This document shows positions 17,063 through 25,091 of a stretch of DNA of 32,575 nt, piece after piece. Source of the DNA: Chromatiales bacterium (GTDB lineage: Bacteria > Pseudomonadota > Gammaproteobacteria > Chromatiales > Chromatiaceae). The notes beneath the pieces were generated by a model. It was not told where the DNA came from. It made no database searches and saw only the letters and a list, made by a program, of their open reading frames with translations. Position numbers and translations under genes: made by a program. How positions within the stretch are numbered: the stretch's first letter is position 1; every line of letters starts with the position of its first letter. The stretch is from positions 1 through 32,575 of the forward strand of contig JANTHJ010000024.1 in assembly GCA_024762475.1 (NCBI GenBank). Direction: 5' to 3'.

Positions 17063-17989
17063 ATGTTGATCGACGCAAATCACCTCGCGCTGACCCTGGA
17101 TGGCAATACCATCCTCAAGGACGTCAGCCTGCACATGGACAAGGGCCAGATCTACGGCCTGCTCGGACCCAACGGGGCCGGCAAGAGCACCACCATCGCG
17201 CTCCTGCTGGGACTCTATCGGGCGGACAAGGGCCACCTGATGCGCTTTTCTGAAGCAGAGACCGATCTCGTATCGATCCGCCGCCGCATCGGGGTCATGC
17301 CGGAGTTCGCCGGTTTCTACGAATGGATGAGCGCACGGGAATATCTCATCTGGTATGCCGGGTTCTATGGCGGTTTGCAGACACCGCCCGATGCCCTCCT
17401 CGCAAGGGTCGGCCTCGCGCAGGCCGGCGCCAAACCCATCTCCCAGTTTTCGCGCGGCATGAAGCAGCGCCTGGCCCTGGCACGGGCACTGGTACATGGG
17501 CCGGAGCTACTGATCCTCGACGAGCCCACCAATGGCCTCGACCCTCGCGGCCGGCGCGAGATTCACGACCTGCTGATCGAGTTGGCGCAGCAAGAGAAGG
17601 TCGGGATTCTATTGTGCACCCACCTGTTGGACGATGTCGAACGACTGTGCACCCGTATCGGGATCATCGACAAGGGCCAGACGGTGCTCGAGGACGATCT
17701 CGATCGCCTCCTGCATGATGCCGGTAGGCCCCGCTACCGTCTTCACATGACGGACGTCCCCACCGTGCAATCGCTCCCACCATCCGTCAACCTGATCGAT
17801 TGGGATGGCAGTTGGTACACCGTCGAAATCGAACCTTCCCAAGACGCGGGTATCGCCCAGACGTGGGAGTCGCTGCTTTCTCTTGGCTGGTCCTTCGACG
17901 AGATCCACAGGGAGAAAGACACCCTTGAGGCACGCTACCTGACGCTGACCGGCGGCGAGAGGGCGACATCACAGGAGAAGGCCGCATGA
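17063..17989 (+). CDS. ABC transporter ATP-binding protein
   Basis: The 308-residue protein is the nucleotide-binding subunit of an ABC-2 type exporter. It shows Walker A GPNGAGKST (35-43), the signature FSRGMKQR (129-136; the usual LSGGQ is degenerate, as is common in ABC-2 ATPases), Walker B LLILDEPTNGLDP and a switch histidine in LLCTHLLDD. About 80 residues after the core form the usual C-terminal extension of this group. The ribosome site GGGAGG precedes ATG 17063. The stop overlaps the permease start by four bases, which indicates translational coupling. The substrate cannot be read from the sequence. Confidence 0.93.
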   Translation: MLIDANHLALTLDGNTILKDVSLHMDKGQIYGLLGPNGAGKSTTIALLLGLYRADKGHLMRFSEAETDLVSIRRRIGVMPEFAGFYEWMSAREYLIWYAGFYGGLQTPPDALLARVGLAQAGAKPISQFSRGMKQRLALARALVHGPELLILDEPTNGLDPRGRREIHDLLIELAQQEKVGILLCTHLLDDVERLCTRIGIIDKGQTVLEDDLDRLLHDAGRPRYRLHMTDVPTVQSLPPSVNLIDWDGSWYTVEIEPSQDAGIAQTWESLLSLGWSFDEIHREKDTLEARYLTLTGGERATSQEKAA

Positions 17990-18741
17990 ACGCTTCATCT
18001 CTCATCGCCACTAAGGAACGCAGCGCCCTGCTGCAAAACCAACGGGGGCTGGCCTGGCTACTCGCGTATGCGGGCATCCTGTCCGCCTTTGCCCTGTTGT
18101 TGATCAGCAATCGGGAACTGAGCCTGCTCGACAATGCCCAGGTGGTCTACATGATGGCGGGCACGGTCACCGCTGCCGGGGCACTGATCGCGGTGATCAT
18201 GGGGTCGGACGCCTACGCCGGTGAACGCGAGCGCGGCACCCTGGTGCCACTGCTCACTGCGCCCATCTCGACGGGTGATTTGCTGATGGGCAAGGCAATT
18301 GGCCTCGCCAGCGCCTGGGGCATCATGTACCTGCTGTCCCTTCCCTACCTATGGGCAGTGGGCGCTGGCGGCCAGAACCTGGGACAAGCCATCTTCTACC
18401 TGGGCCTGTTCGGAACGCCTGTGGTATTGGGCTTCGGCTATCTGGCCATGGCCCTGTCGGCGCGCAGCGGCAGTGTCATGTCCTCGCTGCTGACCAGCCT
18501 GATCATCCTGCTGTTTTCGGCCAGCCCGCTGCTGATCGGACCGGGCCTGCGTAACAGCGCCATCGGCAAGGCGTTGGATGCTGTCAATCCGTTCTCGGGT
18601 GCCCTCAACACCTACGACGCGGTCATCATCGACAGTGATCCCTTCCTGTCACAACTGGGCCGGCTGGTACTGGTATTGCTCTGGTTGGGGATCATGTTCG
18701 GTGTGGCACGGCTGAGCGCCCGGCGCCCTGCCTTCCGCTGA
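17986..18741 (+). CDS. ABC-2 type transporter permease
   Basis: The 251-residue protein has about six membrane segments and the ABC-2 permease motif DAYAGERERGTLVPLLTAPIS after the second segment, where the ATPase docks. It overlaps the ATPase gene by four bases and is followed by a secreted protein gene 25 bases later, so the three genes probably form one exporter operon. Permeases of this kind move lipids, polysaccharides, peptides or metal-linked cargo outward. No specific substrate can be assigned. Confidence 0.9.
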   Translation: MNASSLIATKERSALLQNQRGLAWLLAYAGILSAFALLLISNRELSLLDNAQVVYMMAGTVTAAGALIAVIMGSDAYAGERERGTLVPLLTAPISTGDLLMGKAIGLASAWGIMYLLSLPYLWAVGAGGQNLGQAIFYLGLFGTPVVLGFGYLAMALSARSGSVMSSLLTSLIILLFSASPLLIGPGLRNSAIGKALDAVNPFSGALNTYDAVIIDSDPFLSQLGRLVLVLLWLGIMFGVARLSARRPAFR

Positions 18742-18766
18742 TACGTCTGCTGACAGGAGAAAGACA

Positions 18767-19297
18767 ATGAAACACCTCAAATACCTTCTGGCCGGCTCCT
18801 TGCTGCTCTTAAGCACCCTGGCCTCGGCGGCCAGTTTGCAGCTGCAGCTGAAGTCCGACCCGGCCAATCCAGGTCATCCCACGATGGGCGACTGGATGCA
18901 CTTCAACAGCGTGATAACCAACAGCGGTCAGCAACCGATCGAGGGGCTGGTGGCCTGGATCAGCCTGGTCCAGGTCACCCCCGGCAAGGAACAGCCCATG
19001 GACCTCGAGGACTGGAGCGCCCACAAGGCGGTGACGGGGACCGCGCTTGCTCCCGGTGCCAGCCTGCAGACCCAATGGCCGATGCGCCTGATACAGAGCG
19101 GCGACTACCGGGTCGTGATCAGCACCACGGACCGGAACAACAAGACCGTCTTTACCAGTCCGACACTGCAATTCCATGTAGCACAGAAGCCTGTTGTCGA
19201 ATCCACCCGGATACTGCCCGTCGCGCTCGGCATCCCCCTATTGATAGGCGGATTGCTCGGGACGCAGAGGTTCCGGCATCGACACCGCTCGGCCTGA
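18767..19297 (+). CDS. Periplasmic protein with C-terminal membrane anchor, exporter accessory
   Basis: The 176-residue protein has a signal peptide (about 1-21, ending ASA), an extracytoplasmic domain of about 120 residues that looks like a beta-sandwich, and a C-terminal membrane segment (about 150-167) followed by a basic tail. The pattern W-M-H-F-N-S-V-I-T-N-S-G near 44-55 is typical of Ig-like domains found with ABC-2 exporters. A good AGGAGA ribosome site precedes it. Position directly after the permease suggests an accessory subunit. No family name was recognised. Confidence 0.8.
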   Translation: MKHLKYLLAGSLLLLSTLASAASLQLQLKSDPANPGHPTMGDWMHFNSVITNSGQQPIEGLVAWISLVQVTPGKEQPMDLEDWSAHKAVTGTALAPGASLQTQWPMRLIQSGDYRVVISTTDRNNKTVFTSPTLQFHVAQKPVVESTRILPVALGIPLLIGGLLGTQRFRHRHRSA

Positions 19298-19352
19298 ATC
19301 ACCCAGACGACTGTTTCTTTCCGGAATCACACACCCATAAGGAGTCGAAAAA

Positions 19353-20153
19353 ATGTCCGTAATCACCTCCGACAACATGAAACAGGCGCTGTTGCGCGTA
19401 CCCGAGGTCACACTCGTTTTCTGGATCATCAAGACGCTGTCCACCACTGTCGGTGAGACCGGTGCCGACTTCCTGGCCTTTGACCTGGGCTGGGGCATGC
19501 CGGTTACCACCGTGCTGATGGTCGGCATCATGGTCGTGCTGCTGTATTTGCAATTTGGCAAGCTCAAGCGCTACGTGCCGGCCAATTACTGGACCCTGGT
19601 GGTGCTGATGAGCGTAGTCGGCACCCTGATCACCGACATGCTGGTCGACCTTGCCGGGGTCAGTCTTGTCACCCTGAGCATTGTGTTCACGGTGATGATG
19701 CTTGCCGGTTTCTATCTCTGGTACCGGGAAGAAGGAACCCTGTCGATTCACTCTATCGATACAGGCAAACGTGAGGCGTGGTACTGGGTCGTCATCCTGC
19801 TGGCCTTTTCCCTCGGCACCGGTGTTGGTGACCTGATCTCCGAGCACTTCGCCCTCGGTTACGACAAGGCCCTGCTGCTGTTCAGTGGACTGATTGCTGC
19901 GGTTGCCGTCGCCTACTACGTCTTCAAGCTCAACGCGGTCACGGCATTCTGGATCGCCTATGTATTGACCCGGCCGCTGGGGGCATCGCTGGGCGATTTC
20001 ATGATCCAGACGCCAGCGGATGGCGGCCTTGGGATCAATATGATGGCCGTCAATATCGCTTTTCTTGGCGCCATTGTTTCGCTGGTCGGATATGAGCTGT
20101 TTCGGATCAAGCAGGCCCTCTTGGCGCAGATGGTGGAAACACCAACGGATTGA
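19353..20153 (+). CDS. DUF347/COG4705-type multi-repeat membrane protein
   Basis: The 266-residue protein is almost entirely membrane-embedded. A short motif recurs roughly every second helix: KTLSTTVGETGAD, SVVGTLITD, SLGTGVGDLISE and RPLGASLGD. This fourfold T/G-x-x-G-[D/E] pattern in polar helix starts is the hallmark of the DUF347 repeat found in COG4705 membrane proteins, whose function I do not know to be established. A strong AAGGAG precedes the start. It follows the ABC accessory gene by 55 bases and may belong to the same transcript. The conserved acidic and Gly residues in helices fit an ion transporter, which is inference only. Confidence 0.85.
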   Translation: MSVITSDNMKQALLRVPEVTLVFWIIKTLSTTVGETGADFLAFDLGWGMPVTTVLMVGIMVVLLYLQFGKLKRYVPANYWTLVVLMSVVGTLITDMLVDLAGVSLVTLSIVFTVMMLAGFYLWYREEGTLSIHSIDTGKREAWYWVVILLAFSLGTGVGDLISEHFALGYDKALLLFSGLIAAVAVAYYVFKLNAVTAFWIAYVLTRPLGASLGDFMIQTPADGGLGINMMAVNIAFLGAIVSLVGYELFRIKQALLAQMVETPTD

Positions 20154-20256
20154 GAAGGCTGCCCGAGTGACCGGCGCGGACCTGGGCCTCCATCGGCCCG
20201 GTCGATCCGGGACGCTCGATCATCATTGAACGGCAAACTCACTGAGCGCCAATCGA

Positions 20257-21354
20257 ATGCACATAGTGGATATCACAATGTTTTGGGCGCCAGCCTCCGG
20301 GGGTGTTCGCACTTACCTCGAAGCGAAAGCAGCGTGGCTACGGCAACAGCCCGACATCCAGCACACGCTGCTGGTACCCGGTGCATCGGCAAGGCACGAC
20401 GGTGACACTCGGACCCTGCCCGCCCCCTCTCTGCCCTTTGCCAACGGCTACCGCTTTCCTCTACGCAAACAGGCCTGGATCGATCAGTTGATCGAGATGC
20501 GGCCCGACATCATTGAGGCCAACGACCCCTATGTTCCCGCCTGGGCCGCCCTGGAGGCAGGCCGTCGACTGGGCGTACCGGTGATCGGCTTCTATCATTC
20601 CGATCTGCCGCGCCTGGTGGGTAGTCGCGCGGGGCACTGGACCAACCGCCTGATGAACCGCTACGTGCACAACCTCTACCGTCGGTTCGATCGCGTGCTG
20701 GCGCCTTCGCAGGTCATGGCCGACAATCTGCATGCATTGGATGTGCGCAAGGCCCATGTGCAGCCGCTGGGGGTGGATGCCCGCTGCTTCCATCCGGACA
20801 AACGGACAGGCCGGCTGCGTGCCCGGCTCGGGCTCGGTGACGACACCCGGTTGCTGGTATTTGGCGGGCGGGGCGCGCGGGAAAAGAACCTGCCCGTCCT
20901 GCTGGAGAGTATGCGTCTGTTGGGCGCGCGCTATCACCTGCACCTGGTCGGCTCGCACATGCCAAGGCAGCTGCCAACCAATGTAACAACCAGCGACCGT
21001 TTTGCCTCACAAGATGAACTGGCAGGAATGCTCGCCGACAGTGACGCACTGGTCCATGCGGGGGATCGTGAGACCTTTGGATTGATCGTTCTCGAGGCCA
21101 TGGCCAGTGGCCTGCCGGTAGTTGGGGTGGATGCCGGTGCCATTGCCGAATTGATCGTGCCGGGCACCGGTCTGCTCGCCGAACCGCTGTCGGCCACTTC
21201 CATGGCGGAGACAGTCCAGCATCTTTTTCGACGCGACTGGCAGGAAATGGGGCAACAGGCACGTCGACACGTGGAGAACACCTATTCCTGGGACAACGTG
21301 TTCCGGTTACTGTTGGCCCACTATCGCGAACTCGGCGGCGCTACCGAACTCTAA
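20257..21354 (+). CDS. Family 4 glycosyltransferase (GT-B fold)
   Basis: The 365-residue protein has the two-domain GT4 layout. The N-terminal acceptor domain contains the glycine loop APASGGVRTYLEA (near 8-20). The C-terminal donor domain contains GGRGAREKN (near 205-213) and the E-x7-E element ETFGLIVLE (271-279), followed by AMASGLPVVG. The sequence resembles GDP-mannose-dependent or similar alpha-mannosyltransferases acting on lipid acceptors, such as MgtA/PimB-type enzymes. It lacks a signal peptide and probably works at the cytoplasmic membrane. Its neighbours in envelope lipid metabolism suggest a glycolipid or lipid-linked glycan product, but donor and acceptor are not determined. Confidence 0.9.
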   Translation: MHIVDITMFWAPASGGVRTYLEAKAAWLRQQPDIQHTLLVPGASARHDGDTRTLPAPSLPFANGYRFPLRKQAWIDQLIEMRPDIIEANDPYVPAWAALEAGRRLGVPVIGFYHSDLPRLVGSRAGHWTNRLMNRYVHNLYRRFDRVLAPSQVMADNLHALDVRKAHVQPLGVDARCFHPDKRTGRLRARLGLGDDTRLLVFGGRGAREKNLPVLLESMRLLGARYHLHLVGSHMPRQLPTNVTTSDRFASQDELAGMLADSDALVHAGDRETFGLIVLEAMASGLPVVGVDAGAIAELIVPGTGLLAEPLSATSMAETVQHLFRRDWQEMGQQARRHVENTYSWDNVFRLLLAHYRELGGATEL

Positions 21355-21484
21355 TCGAGAACCTGCCAATGGGCGAGCAGCGCCGCACGGCACGGCTACC
21401 ACATGGCGCGCCACCGGTTTGGCGCCCGGCAGCTGGAGACATCCGTGTGCCCGCCAGCCCTGAGGATTGATGGAGGCGAAACCC

Positions 21485-21904
21485 GTGACAAAGATTCGGA
21501 GCATGAACCGGAGAAAGCGCTACTGGATATGGCTGGCCGCAGCCCTATTGCCCGGACTCATGATCTATGCCGCCCTCGTGGCACATGGGTCCGCGCCCGA
21601 CTTTTACGCTGAACCTCGTGCCGCACTGACGACGGCGCGCCAGCATCTACAGCTGGCTTACGGGGAGGGACAGGCGTTGCGCGAAGACCTCGCCATCGAA
21701 CATCGCGAGATCGAGATGACCCTCAAGGCCCTGCAACAGGCGAGACTGGCCGACGAGGGCCGCACTCGTGTTTCCGAACTCGCCACCCGCGTGCAAAGAC
21801 TGGAACAGCCGGACGAACTGGGGAAGATGACTCCGCAACAGTTGCGTCGAGAATATGAGAGTATCCTGGCCGATCTGCAACAACTGATCGACGAGAATCA
21901 TTAG
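21485..21904 (+). CDS. Single-pass membrane protein with periplasmic coiled coil, unknown function
   Basis: The protein is about 139 residues, with a basic N-terminus, one membrane segment (about 12-33) and a long alpha-helical region rich in Glu, Arg, Gln and Leu that probably forms a coiled coil. The start is uncertain. GTG 21485 has GGAGG eight bases upstream and is preferred. ATG 21470 would add five residues, with GAGG four bases before it. No family was recognised. It lies between a glycosyltransferase gene and a DUF202 gene and may be a structural or assembly factor of the envelope. Confidence 0.65.
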   Translation: MTKIRSMNRRKRYWIWLAAALLPGLMIYAALVAHGSAPDFYAEPRAALTTARQHLQLAYGEGQALREDLAIEHREIEMTLKALQQARLADEGRTRVSELATRVQRLEQPDELGKMTPQQLRREYESILADLQQLIDENH

Positions 21905-22164
21905 CCTGAAAATTGCACCACCCGAACGGTGATTCCTATGCAACACTGTGAAATGATCAATGAAGCTTTTAGCTGCTCGAAGCGTTCGCCCGCGACAGAT
22001 TGCAGGGGTCATCGTTCTATTCCGATTCGAGCGGATTCCCGCTCGCCATGGCTTGATCTTCCCCCAGACAATGGCCACGGCTATCCCTTGCGGCCCAGGC
22101 CGGCGCCCCACCGGCTGCGAATTCCGCCTGCTCTCGGGATGCTGACGCAACTTCCGGATCAGCC
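21905..22164. other. Intergenic region with a duplicated upstream sequence
   Basis: No convincing gene is visible in these 260 bases; the open frame at 21929-22177 is poor in composition and overlaps the next gene. The stretch at 21909-21941 begins AAAATTGCACCA and closely resembles the sequence at 31241-31276, directly upstream of the CorA-type gene, apart from a few one- or two-base gaps. This could be a shared leader or regulatory site. I cannot name it. Confidence 0.4.
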
Positions 22165-22533
22165 ATGTCCTACCTGAACGACCCACGGGTTCTTTTTGCC
22201 GCCGAACGCACCCTACTGGCCTGGAACCGCACCGCGATTGCGCTCATCACCCTGGGCTTTGTGATCGAGCGATTCGGTCTGTTCATCAAAATAATGCACA
22301 TCAACATGGTGCCGGGCCAGCGGGAGCTGTCCTTCTGGCTGGGTCTTTCCCTCATCGCCGGCTCCGTCGTGGTCAACAGTCTCTCGATCTGGCAGTTTCT
22401 CCGCGTACGCAAGAGTCTGTCGCCCGAAGAAATACCCGATCGTTACATGACCTGGCTGGCAGCCAGTCTCAACCTGCTGGTTGCACTGTTCGGCGGTGGC
22501 CTGATCTTCTACCTGGCACGGGGCTTTCTGTGA
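22165..22533 (+). CDS. DUF202 family small membrane protein
   Basis: The 122-residue protein shows the DUF202 (YidH-like) signature: FAAERTLLAWNRTAIALI near the N-terminus, followed by three membrane segments. The RTxLAWxRT core is the conserved part of the family, whose members are inner-membrane proteins of unknown or variable function. The ribosome site is weak, but the conserved N-terminus supports ATG 22165. It lies 91 bases before a cardiolipin synthase gene and could be co-expressed with it. Confidence 0.85.
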   Translation: MSYLNDPRVLFAAERTLLAWNRTAIALITLGFVIERFGLFIKIMHINMVPGQRELSFWLGLSLIAGSVVVNSLSIWQFLRVRKSLSPEEIPDRYMTWLAASLNLLVALFGGGLIFYLARGFL

Positions 22534-22613
22534 CAGCGAGGATATTCGGGAATCGACACATTCCCCTTGCAGCCATTGAGCGCACTCACTGGGTTCGCAG
22601 TGCATCTGATGTT

Positions 22614-22623
22614 GTGTCGACAC
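22614..22623. promoter_or_regulatory. Perfect 10-bp palindrome directly before the cardiolipin synthase start
   Basis: GTGTCGACAC is a perfect palindrome that ends one base before ATG 22625, where a ribosome site would be expected. It could be an operator, but it is short and may be chance. Confidence 0.25.
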
Positions 22624-22624
22624 G

Positions 22625-24064
22625 ATGGTTCCAGAAACAGCGGCCGGGCGTTTGTATATGTTCGAAGACTGGCATGAATTGATAAGATGGGTTCTTACCA
22701 CCCACGCCAGCCTGTGGCTTGGCGCCTTCATCGTGTTGCTGCTGTTATCGGGCATGCTCCGCGAGCGGCGCAACCCCAGCGCGTCGGCCGCCTGGTTGAT
22801 ATTCATGCTGGCCGCACCCTATGTCGGAGTCCCGCTCTATCTCGCACTGGGCACGCGCAAGCTGAAGTCTCTGGCACGCCAGAAACAGCGCCTGTTCGCT
22901 GGGCGAACCTCGCTCACACATCGAGACTCCGCTCTTCGGAATCTACTCGCCCATCTGGGTGTACCTGACCCCACCACTGCAACCGGATTCAATCTGCACA
23001 CAGATGCCCAATCGGCTTATGTCCGCCTTATGGCGCTTCTCGACGGAGCGAAGCAAAACATTGACATCGAGATCTTTATTCTGGCTGGCGACACCACGGG
23101 TCAGAGTCTGATAAATCAGTTGGCCCGGTGCGCGCAACGTGGCGTTCGCGTGCGCCTGTTACTCGACGGCGTGGGTTCTTTCCTGTTGTCCAGGAAACAC
23201 CTGCAGCCGTTGGTCCTGGCCGGTGGCGAGGCGGCCTGGTTCATCCCGGTACTGCACAGACCGCTGAGAGGTCGCACCAATCTTCGCAATCACCGAAAAC
23301 AGGTCCTGATCGATCAGGAAAAAGTCTGGAGCGGTGGTCGCAACCTCGCCGATGAATACCTTCAGGGCGAAAATGAGACGCACTGGTATGACCTGAGCTT
23401 CGACCTTGAAGGGCCGGCAGCGATCGATTATCAGACACTCTTCGAAGCGGACTGGGCCTTTGCCAACAAGATCCGTCCCGGTGTTGTAGAAAAACTCCTG
23501 GTGTCGCCCGATAGCAGCCCGCCGTCACACGAAGTGCAGATCCTGCCTGCCGGGCCGGACATGGACGAAGACGTCCTGGAGCAAACCCTGATCACGCTGA
23601 TTCGGGGCGCGGAACAGCGGATTCTGATTACCACGCCCTACTTCATTCCGACTGAAACGCTGCAAACCCTCCTATCGAATAGTGCCCGTAGCGGCATCCA
23701 GGTGGACCTGCTACTCCCGGAAAAGTCCAATCATCGCATTGCCGATTATGTGCGCAATCGGTTCTTACGTGAGCTACACAAGGCTGGAGTGAACATTTAC
23801 ACCCTGTCCGATGGGATGCTGCACGCCAAGGCATGGGCAATCGATGACCGGTACGCTGTCATTGGCTCCGCCAACGCCGATCTTCGCAGCTTGCGACTGA
23901 ATTTCGAACTGATGACCCTGCTGTACGGGCAACAGGATGTTATCGCCGTGCGCGATTGGGTGGATGGCCACCTCTCCCACGCTCACCTCTGGAGACCACC
24001 TCCCCGCAACCCGCTGCGAGAAACTATTGAAGGATTGCTCATGCTGCTCTCTTTCCAACTCTGA
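22625..24064 (+). CDS. cls: Cardiolipin synthase, phospholipase D superfamily
   Basis: The 479-residue protein has an N-terminal membrane anchor of two helices (about 25-45 and 55-75) and two HKD motifs. The first is HRKQVLID with its following SGGRN (from about 222), the second HAKAWAID followed by IGSAN (from about 399). This arrangement is that of bacterial ClsA-type enzymes, which join two phosphatidylglycerol molecules to give cardiolipin and glycerol at the inner membrane. Two possible starts exist, ATG 22625 and ATG 22658; neither has a clear ribosome site and the shorter form begins closer to the membrane anchor. Whether it corresponds to ClsA, ClsB or ClsC of E. coli was not settled, but the anchor favours ClsA. 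Confidence 0.9.
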   Translation: MVPETAAGRLYMFEDWHELIRWVLTTHASLWLGAFIVLLLLSGMLRERRNPSASAAWLIFMLAAPYVGVPLYLALGTRKLKSLARQKQRLFAGRTSLTHRDSALRNLLAHLGVPDPTTATGFNLHTDAQSAYVRLMALLDGAKQNIDIEIFILAGDTTGQSLINQLARCAQRGVRVRLLLDGVGSFLLSRKHLQPLVLAGGEAAWFIPVLHRPLRGRTNLRNHRKQVLIDQEKVWSGGRNLADEYLQGENETHWYDLSFDLEGPAAIDYQTLFEADWAFANKIRPGVVEKLLVSPDSSPPSHEVQILPAGPDMDEDVLEQTLITLIRGAEQRILITTPYFIPTETLQTLLSNSARSGIQVDLLLPEKSNHRIADYVRNRFLRELHKAGVNIYTLSDGMLHAKAWAIDDRYAVIGSANADLRSLRLNFELMTLLYGQQDVIAVRDWVDGHLSHAHLWRPPPRNPLRETIEGLLMLLSFQL

Positions 24065-24088
24065 CCCTTCGAACCCAAGGCAAGAAAC

Positions 24089-24143
24089 CTTGCTGATCTG
24101 CAATGTTGCGGCAAAGCGGCCGCAAGGTGCCACCCCGTATTCT
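24089..24143 (+). promoter_or_regulatory. Promoter of the second pepSY gene with 11-bp phased half-sites
   Basis: A diverged box CTTGCTGATCTGCAATGT (24089-24106) starts the element. Half-sites GCAATG (24100), GCAAAG (24111) and GCAAGG (24122) are exactly 11 bases apart. GCCGCAAGGTGCC occupies 24119-24131, and a -10-like TATTCT lies at 24138-24143. Every offset equals that of the promoter at 16351, so gene and promoter were probably duplicated together. Confidence 0.55.
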
Positions 24144-24201
24144 GTCTCCAACGTCGAAAGAAGACGTTTACGTTAAGACAAACCTCAACAGGAGATAGAC
24201 G

Positions 24202-24684
24202 ATGAAAACGTATCGAAAAGGTGTATTGGCTCTGACTCTGGCCTCGCTGCTTGCCGGCGGTGCTGCCCTCGCCACCTCGGCCGGCGGCGCCGGCAATCCG
24301 GCGAAGGGGCCGGCGGCAATGCAGAACCTGCCCACAGAAGCTCGAAACGGCTCCATCCAAGTGAAGGGCGAGAACGAGCGCGCTATGGCGGCCCAGGCCC
24401 GGGTCAGCGCTGCAGAGGCGGCGCGCATCGCGGCCAGCGCGCATCCGGGAAAGATCGTCGAAACCCAACTCGGCAACGAGAACGGGACGCTCATCTGGGA
24501 AGTGACCCAGTTGGATGCCCAAGGCCGGGAGATCCAGCTGAAGCTGGATGCGGGTAACGGCAAGCTGCTGGCTGCCGAGTTCGGTGACCATGAAAACGGG
24601 AACTATGAGGACCGCGAGGACTCAGATGCCGACGAGGGGCGCCATGGCGCACATGAAGACGAAGGCCAGGAACGTGACGGATAA
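24202..24684 (+). CDS. Secreted PepSY-domain protein with acidic tail (copy 2)
   Basis: The 160-residue protein is a paralogue of the one at 16454. It has AGGAGA before its start, a signal peptide (about 1-25), the shared LPTE and NE-x-AMA motifs, a PepSY-like domain (about 55-128) and a Glu/Asp/His-rich tail (128-160). It lacks the insertion of about ten residues found before LPTE in copy 1. Regulation appears to be shared through the phased promoter. A long hairpin follows at 24704, then a small membrane protein gene. Likely roles are periplasmic sensing or binding of metal or cationic stressors, inferred from the acidic tail and neighbours. Confidence 0.85.
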   Translation: MKTYRKGVLALTLASLLAGGAALATSAGGAGNPAKGPAAMQNLPTEARNGSIQVKGENERAMAAQARVSAAEAARIAASAHPGKIVETQLGNENGTLIWEVTQLDAQGREIQLKLDAGNGKLLAAEFGDHENGNYEDREDSDADEGRHGAHEDEGQERDG

Positions 24685-24703
24685 CTGACCCCCTACCCAC
24701 ACA

Positions 24704-24738
24704 GATGGCGTGCAGGCCGGATCGGCCTGTACACCATC
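24704..24738 (+). other. Long hairpin after pepSY copy 2
   Basis: A 16-position stem is formed by GATGGCGTGCAGGCCG and CGGCCTGTACACCATC around a three-base loop, with one mismatch and one G-T wobble. No T-run follows. It lies in the 89-base gap before the small membrane protein gene and corresponds in position to the hairpin at 16995, although the sequences are unrelated. Confidence 0.6.
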
Positions 24739-24773
24739 CCTGCAAAACACTGTAAGCAAGAGGTGGAACAATC

Positions 24774-24986
24774 ATGTACCAGCAAACCCCGAAAATCGGC
24801 ATCGCAGACAAACTCGTTATTGGATTGATGACCGTCGTGCTCTTTGTCGCCGGCTTCTTCGCCAGTCTCCTGGCGCTGGCAATCGGCGGAGCCATGGCCC
24901 TGTTTGTCCTGGGCAAGGCCTGGTGGTCGAATCGGCGTGCACAAGCGCAATGTATCGAGGGCGAATATCAGGTGCTGCACGAATAG
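24774..24986 (+). CDS. Small membrane protein, unknown function
   Basis: The 70-residue protein has two hydrophobic stretches (about 13-34 and 35-48) and a basic then acidic tail ending near IEGEYQVLHE. That type of tail (IEGEY/F) occurs in other small proteobacterial inner-membrane proteins that I cannot name. A purine-rich AAGAGG ribosome site precedes it. It lies 89 bases after pepSY copy 2, so it is probably read through the hairpin from the same promoter. Possible partner of the PepSY protein, by position only. Confidence 0.7.
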   Translation: MYQQTPKIGIADKLVIGLMTVVLFVAGFFASLLALAIGGAMALFVLGKAWWSNRRAQAQCIEGEYQVLHE

Positions 24987-25001
24987 CCGAATGGCCCTAA
25001 C

Positions 25002-25019
25002 CTTGCCAAACCGTAATGT
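25002..25019 (+). promoter_or_regulatory. Shared OmpR-type box before the DUF4389 gene
   Basis: CTTGCCAAACCGTAATGT differs by one base from the box before the MFS gene. It starts 90 bases upstream of the start codon at 25092, which suggests that the DUF4389-phosphoesterase-lipase group has its own promoter rather than depending on pepSY copy 2. No confident -10 was found at the expected distance. Confidence 0.5.
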
Positions 25020-25091
25020 TTGATATCTTGTTAGACGTGTCCTGCGGCCCCACCATGGGTCAACGACATCAATGAATGGAGACCTGTCTCA

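Noticed and set aside
16121-17497. 458-codon minus-strand frame opposite pepSY copy 1 and the ABC gene
   Set aside because: It runs antisense through two well-supported genes and the phased promoter; no family features.
21929-22177. 82-codon open frame before and overlapping the DUF202 gene
   Set aside because: No ribosome site, Pro/Arg/His-rich composition typical of shadow frames in GC-rich DNA, and overlap with a well-supported gene.
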